Of a stretch of DNA of 33,509 nucleotides, positions 32,097 to 33,509 are shown piece by piece; position 1 is the first letter of the stretch, and each line of letters begins with the position of its first letter. The DNA is from DASXRA01 sp036558905 (GTDB lineage: Bacteria > Actinomycetota > Actinomycetes > Mycobacteriales > Jatrophihabitantaceae). Location of the stretch: assembly GCA_036558905.1 (NCBI GenBank), contig DATBER010000196.1, positions 1 to 33,509 on the forward strand, read 5' to 3'. The notes below the pieces were generated by a model, which saw only the letters and a program-made list of their open reading frames with translations, was not told the origin of the DNA and did not search any database. Both the position numbers and the translations under genes were made by a program.

Positions 32097-32498
32097 ATGA
32101 GCACGTCGCAGTTTGACGGCACGGTCACGGTGCCGAATTCACAGGGCATTGTCCCGAAGGGGGAAACGTTCTCCGTGGGCGGCCAGCTCGGAGACGACGC
32201 TCAAGAGGGGGAAATCAGGATCTTCGTCATGATCCAGCAGTCCCAACATGATAAAAACGGCGGGACGGATACGACGCCTCTCGCGATCGGGCAGGGACTC
32301 GGCACTCGGGTGGCAACCGGGAAGTGGGAAGCCGAGGTAACCGTGCAATCAGATACGGCCTTTGAGAAAGGCTCCGCTGTCGGGACCGCACTGAGCGTGC
32401 AGTACTCGTCCGGCAAGGACGAAGCTATCGGCTTCGAGACGTATGCCTGGACGGCGCAACTAATGATTAAATCGCCCGACGCTGCTTCGGAGACCTGA
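32097..32498 (+). CDS. Small protein of unknown family, beta-rich
   Basis: A 133-aa protein with no signal peptide and no membrane helix. It alternates polar and hydrophobic residues (FDGTVTVPNSQGIV, FSVGGQL, GEIRIFVMIQQSQ, GKWEAEVTVQSDTAF, SAVGTALSVQYSS, FETYAWTAQLMIK), which suggests a beta-sandwich. I do not recognise the family. GGAGG (32085-32089) seven bases before ATG 32097 is an excellent ribosome site and rules out the longer frame from 32040. It follows the SARP-type regulator by 14 bp and is almost certainly co-transcribed, so it may be an effector or target of that regulator. Confidence 0.75.
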   Translation: MSTSQFDGTVTVPNSQGIVPKGETFSVGGQLGDDAQEGEIRIFVMIQQSQHDKNGGTDTTPLAIGQGLGTRVATGKWEAEVTVQSDTAFEKGSAVGTALSVQYSSGKDEAIGFETYAWTAQLMIKSPDAASET

Positions 32499-32679
32499 CC
32501 GCGGAAGTGATCGCTGCCACGTCAGCTTGCAACCGTTGCGCGGACATCAACTGTGGCAGTGGGCGACGCGCCGAGCATCGCCGAGTTCAGCCCGGTCGAA
32601 CGACCGGGAACGTATCAGCCGGCGGTCGTCGTCCGTCTAATCACCGTCAGTGCCCAAGTAAGGACAGGGGTTGGGACCG

Positions 32680-32922
32680 GTGACCAAGACATCGTTGATT
32701 CCGTCGCGAAAATGGATCGCCACACAGGTAACCGCACTCGCAGCGTTGATCGTCGCATGGATCAATGCGGGCTCGTGGGACAAGACGCTCATGATCGCGC
32801 TCGTCGGACTGATTTCCCAAGCGATCATCGGATACTTGCTGCCGAACGGCGAGCCGCCGGCTTCGCCGCCTCCCCCCACCGGTGAGTCGTCCACCGCCGC
32901 AACGGCAGCGCTGCGCAACTGA
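32680..32922 (+). CDS. Phage-holin-like small membrane protein
   Basis: An 80-aa protein. After a short basic start (LIPSRKWIATQ) come two hydrophobic helices, ~12-31 (WIATQVTALAALIVAWINAG) and ~36-55 (TLMIALVGLISQAIIGYLLP). They are separated by a tight GSWDK turn and followed by a Pro/Ser/Thr-rich tail. This layout, with IPSRKW and YLLPN, is like the small holin-type proteins next to lysins in actinophages. No lysin or other phage gene is present. GTG 32680 follows AGGGG by nine bases; TTG 32671 after AAGGA is an alternative. It lies 181 bp after the 133-aa gene, so co-transcription is possible but not certain. Confidence 0.65.
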   Translation: MTKTSLIPSRKWIATQVTALAALIVAWINAGSWDKTLMIALVGLISQAIIGYLLPNGEPPASPPPPTGESSTAATAALRN

Positions 32923-32963
32923 GCGCGCCTGCTCTGTCCTTGCCCCGACCCCGCCCGGCGCGG

Positions 32964-33509
32964 CTACCAGTGGACGCCGCGCATCAGATGAGCGAACGCG
33001 ACGCCCTCGGACGACGGTTCGTCGGACGGCCTGACCGGCCGGTCGCGATCGGGTCCACCGCGCGCCGCCTGGGTGTCCGGGAACAGCTTGTAGGCGACGT
33101 TCAGCACCGTGTCGACGGCTTTGGGGGCAATGGCGTAGGCCAGCTCCCCCACGTTGCCGAGCGTCGTGCCGACCTTCTTGGGCCGGCGCACGATCGCCCG
33201 GCAGATCATGTCGGCGGCGTCGGTCGGGGTGATCGCCGGGAAGCGGTCGTACATCTTGGTCGGGGCGATCATCGGGGTGCGGACGAGCGGCATGTTGATC
33301 GTGGTGATGTGCACGCCGTCGTCGATGATCTCGGACGCGATGCACCGCGAAAACGCGTCCAGCGCCGCCTTCGACGCGACATACGCCGAGAACCTCGGCA
33401 TGTTCGTCTGCACGCCGATCGAGCTGACGTTCACGATCTGGCCCGAGCGTCGCTGGCGCATCACCGGCAGGAGCTTGAGGATCAGCCGCAGGGCGCCAAA
33501 GTAATTGAG
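32964..33509 (-). CDS. Short-chain dehydrogenase/reductase, C-terminal part (5' partial)
   Basis: 181 residues of an SDR protein are visible, and the frame is open to the window end, so the NAD(P)-binding N-terminus is missing. The catalytic residues present are N in LNYFGALRL, S in IVNVSSIGVQ, and Y-x-x-x-K in FSAYVASKAAL. The following TTINMPLVRTPMIAPTKMYD...AITPTDAADMICRAIVRRPKKV closely resembles the SDR half of mycobacterial fatty-acyl-CoA reductase-like proteins. A complete single-domain SDR is equally possible. The cofactor and substrate cannot be told from this part. Confidence 0.88.
   Translation of the reverse strand, partial: LNYFGALRLILKLLPVMRQRRSGQIVNVSSIGVQTNMPRFSAYVASKAALDAFSRCIASEIIDDGVHITTINMPLVRTPMIAPTKMYDRFPAITPTDAADMICRAIVRRPKKVGTTLGNVGELAYAIAPKAVDTVLNVAYKLFPDTQAARGGPDRDRPVRPSDEPSSEGVAFAHLMRGVHW

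Overview
The window is chromosomal DNA of a very GC-rich actinomycete (Actinomycetota). GC-rich third codon positions, GTGA/ATGA stop-start overlaps and several probable leaderless starts all fit this. The gene order comEC-comEA, degV, leuS, histidine phosphatase, rsfS, nadD resembles the mycobacterial/streptomycete neighbourhood. The genus cannot be fixed from the sequence alone.

Region 1 (1-3.9 kb): the 3' part of a secreted S8-type peptidase/Kelch protein, a TrmB/LuxR-type regulator with its own promoter, and a convergent aldo/keto reductase.

Region 2 (4.0-19.3 kb) is housekeeping. holA, comEC and comEA are on the minus strand, with comEC reading 62 codons into holA. A plus-strand multi-pass membrane protein then meets degV at a shared CTAG stop. 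Next come a large secreted M36 (fungalysin) metallopeptidase, a small conserved hypothetical, leuS, and the tightly coupled set nadD-rsfS-histidine phosphatase (gpgP-like). The leuS leader is the most striking regulatory element. It has a 12-residue peptide with three consecutive Leu codons, two hairpins, and a long-range helix that pairs those Leu codons with the leuS ribosome-binding site.

Region 3 (19.4-23.8 kb) is a compact plus-strand operon: ABC ATPase, a 78-aa membrane protein, ABC-2 permease, sensor histidine kinase and NarL-type response regulator. A DUF1707 membrane protein with its own leaderless promoter follows.

Region 4 (23.8-32.9 kb) looks accessory. Its base composition is visibly less GC-biased and its intergenic gaps are longer. 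It carries a secreted HEIVExxTDP protein, an ~800-bp gap with a possible decayed reading frame, and an ECF sigma factor followed by a dye-decolorising peroxidase. Divergent from these is a 1271-aa regulator that fuses SARP/BTAD, a degenerate nucleotide-cyclase domain, an AAA ATPase and TPR-like repeats. A 133-aa protein of unknown family and a phage-holin-like membrane protein lie downstream of it. This cassette is the best candidate for an undescribed system, but its function is inference only.

Region 5 (33-33.5 kb): the C-terminal part of a short-chain dehydrogenase running off the window. No rRNA, tRNA, CRISPR array or intact insertion sequence was seen.
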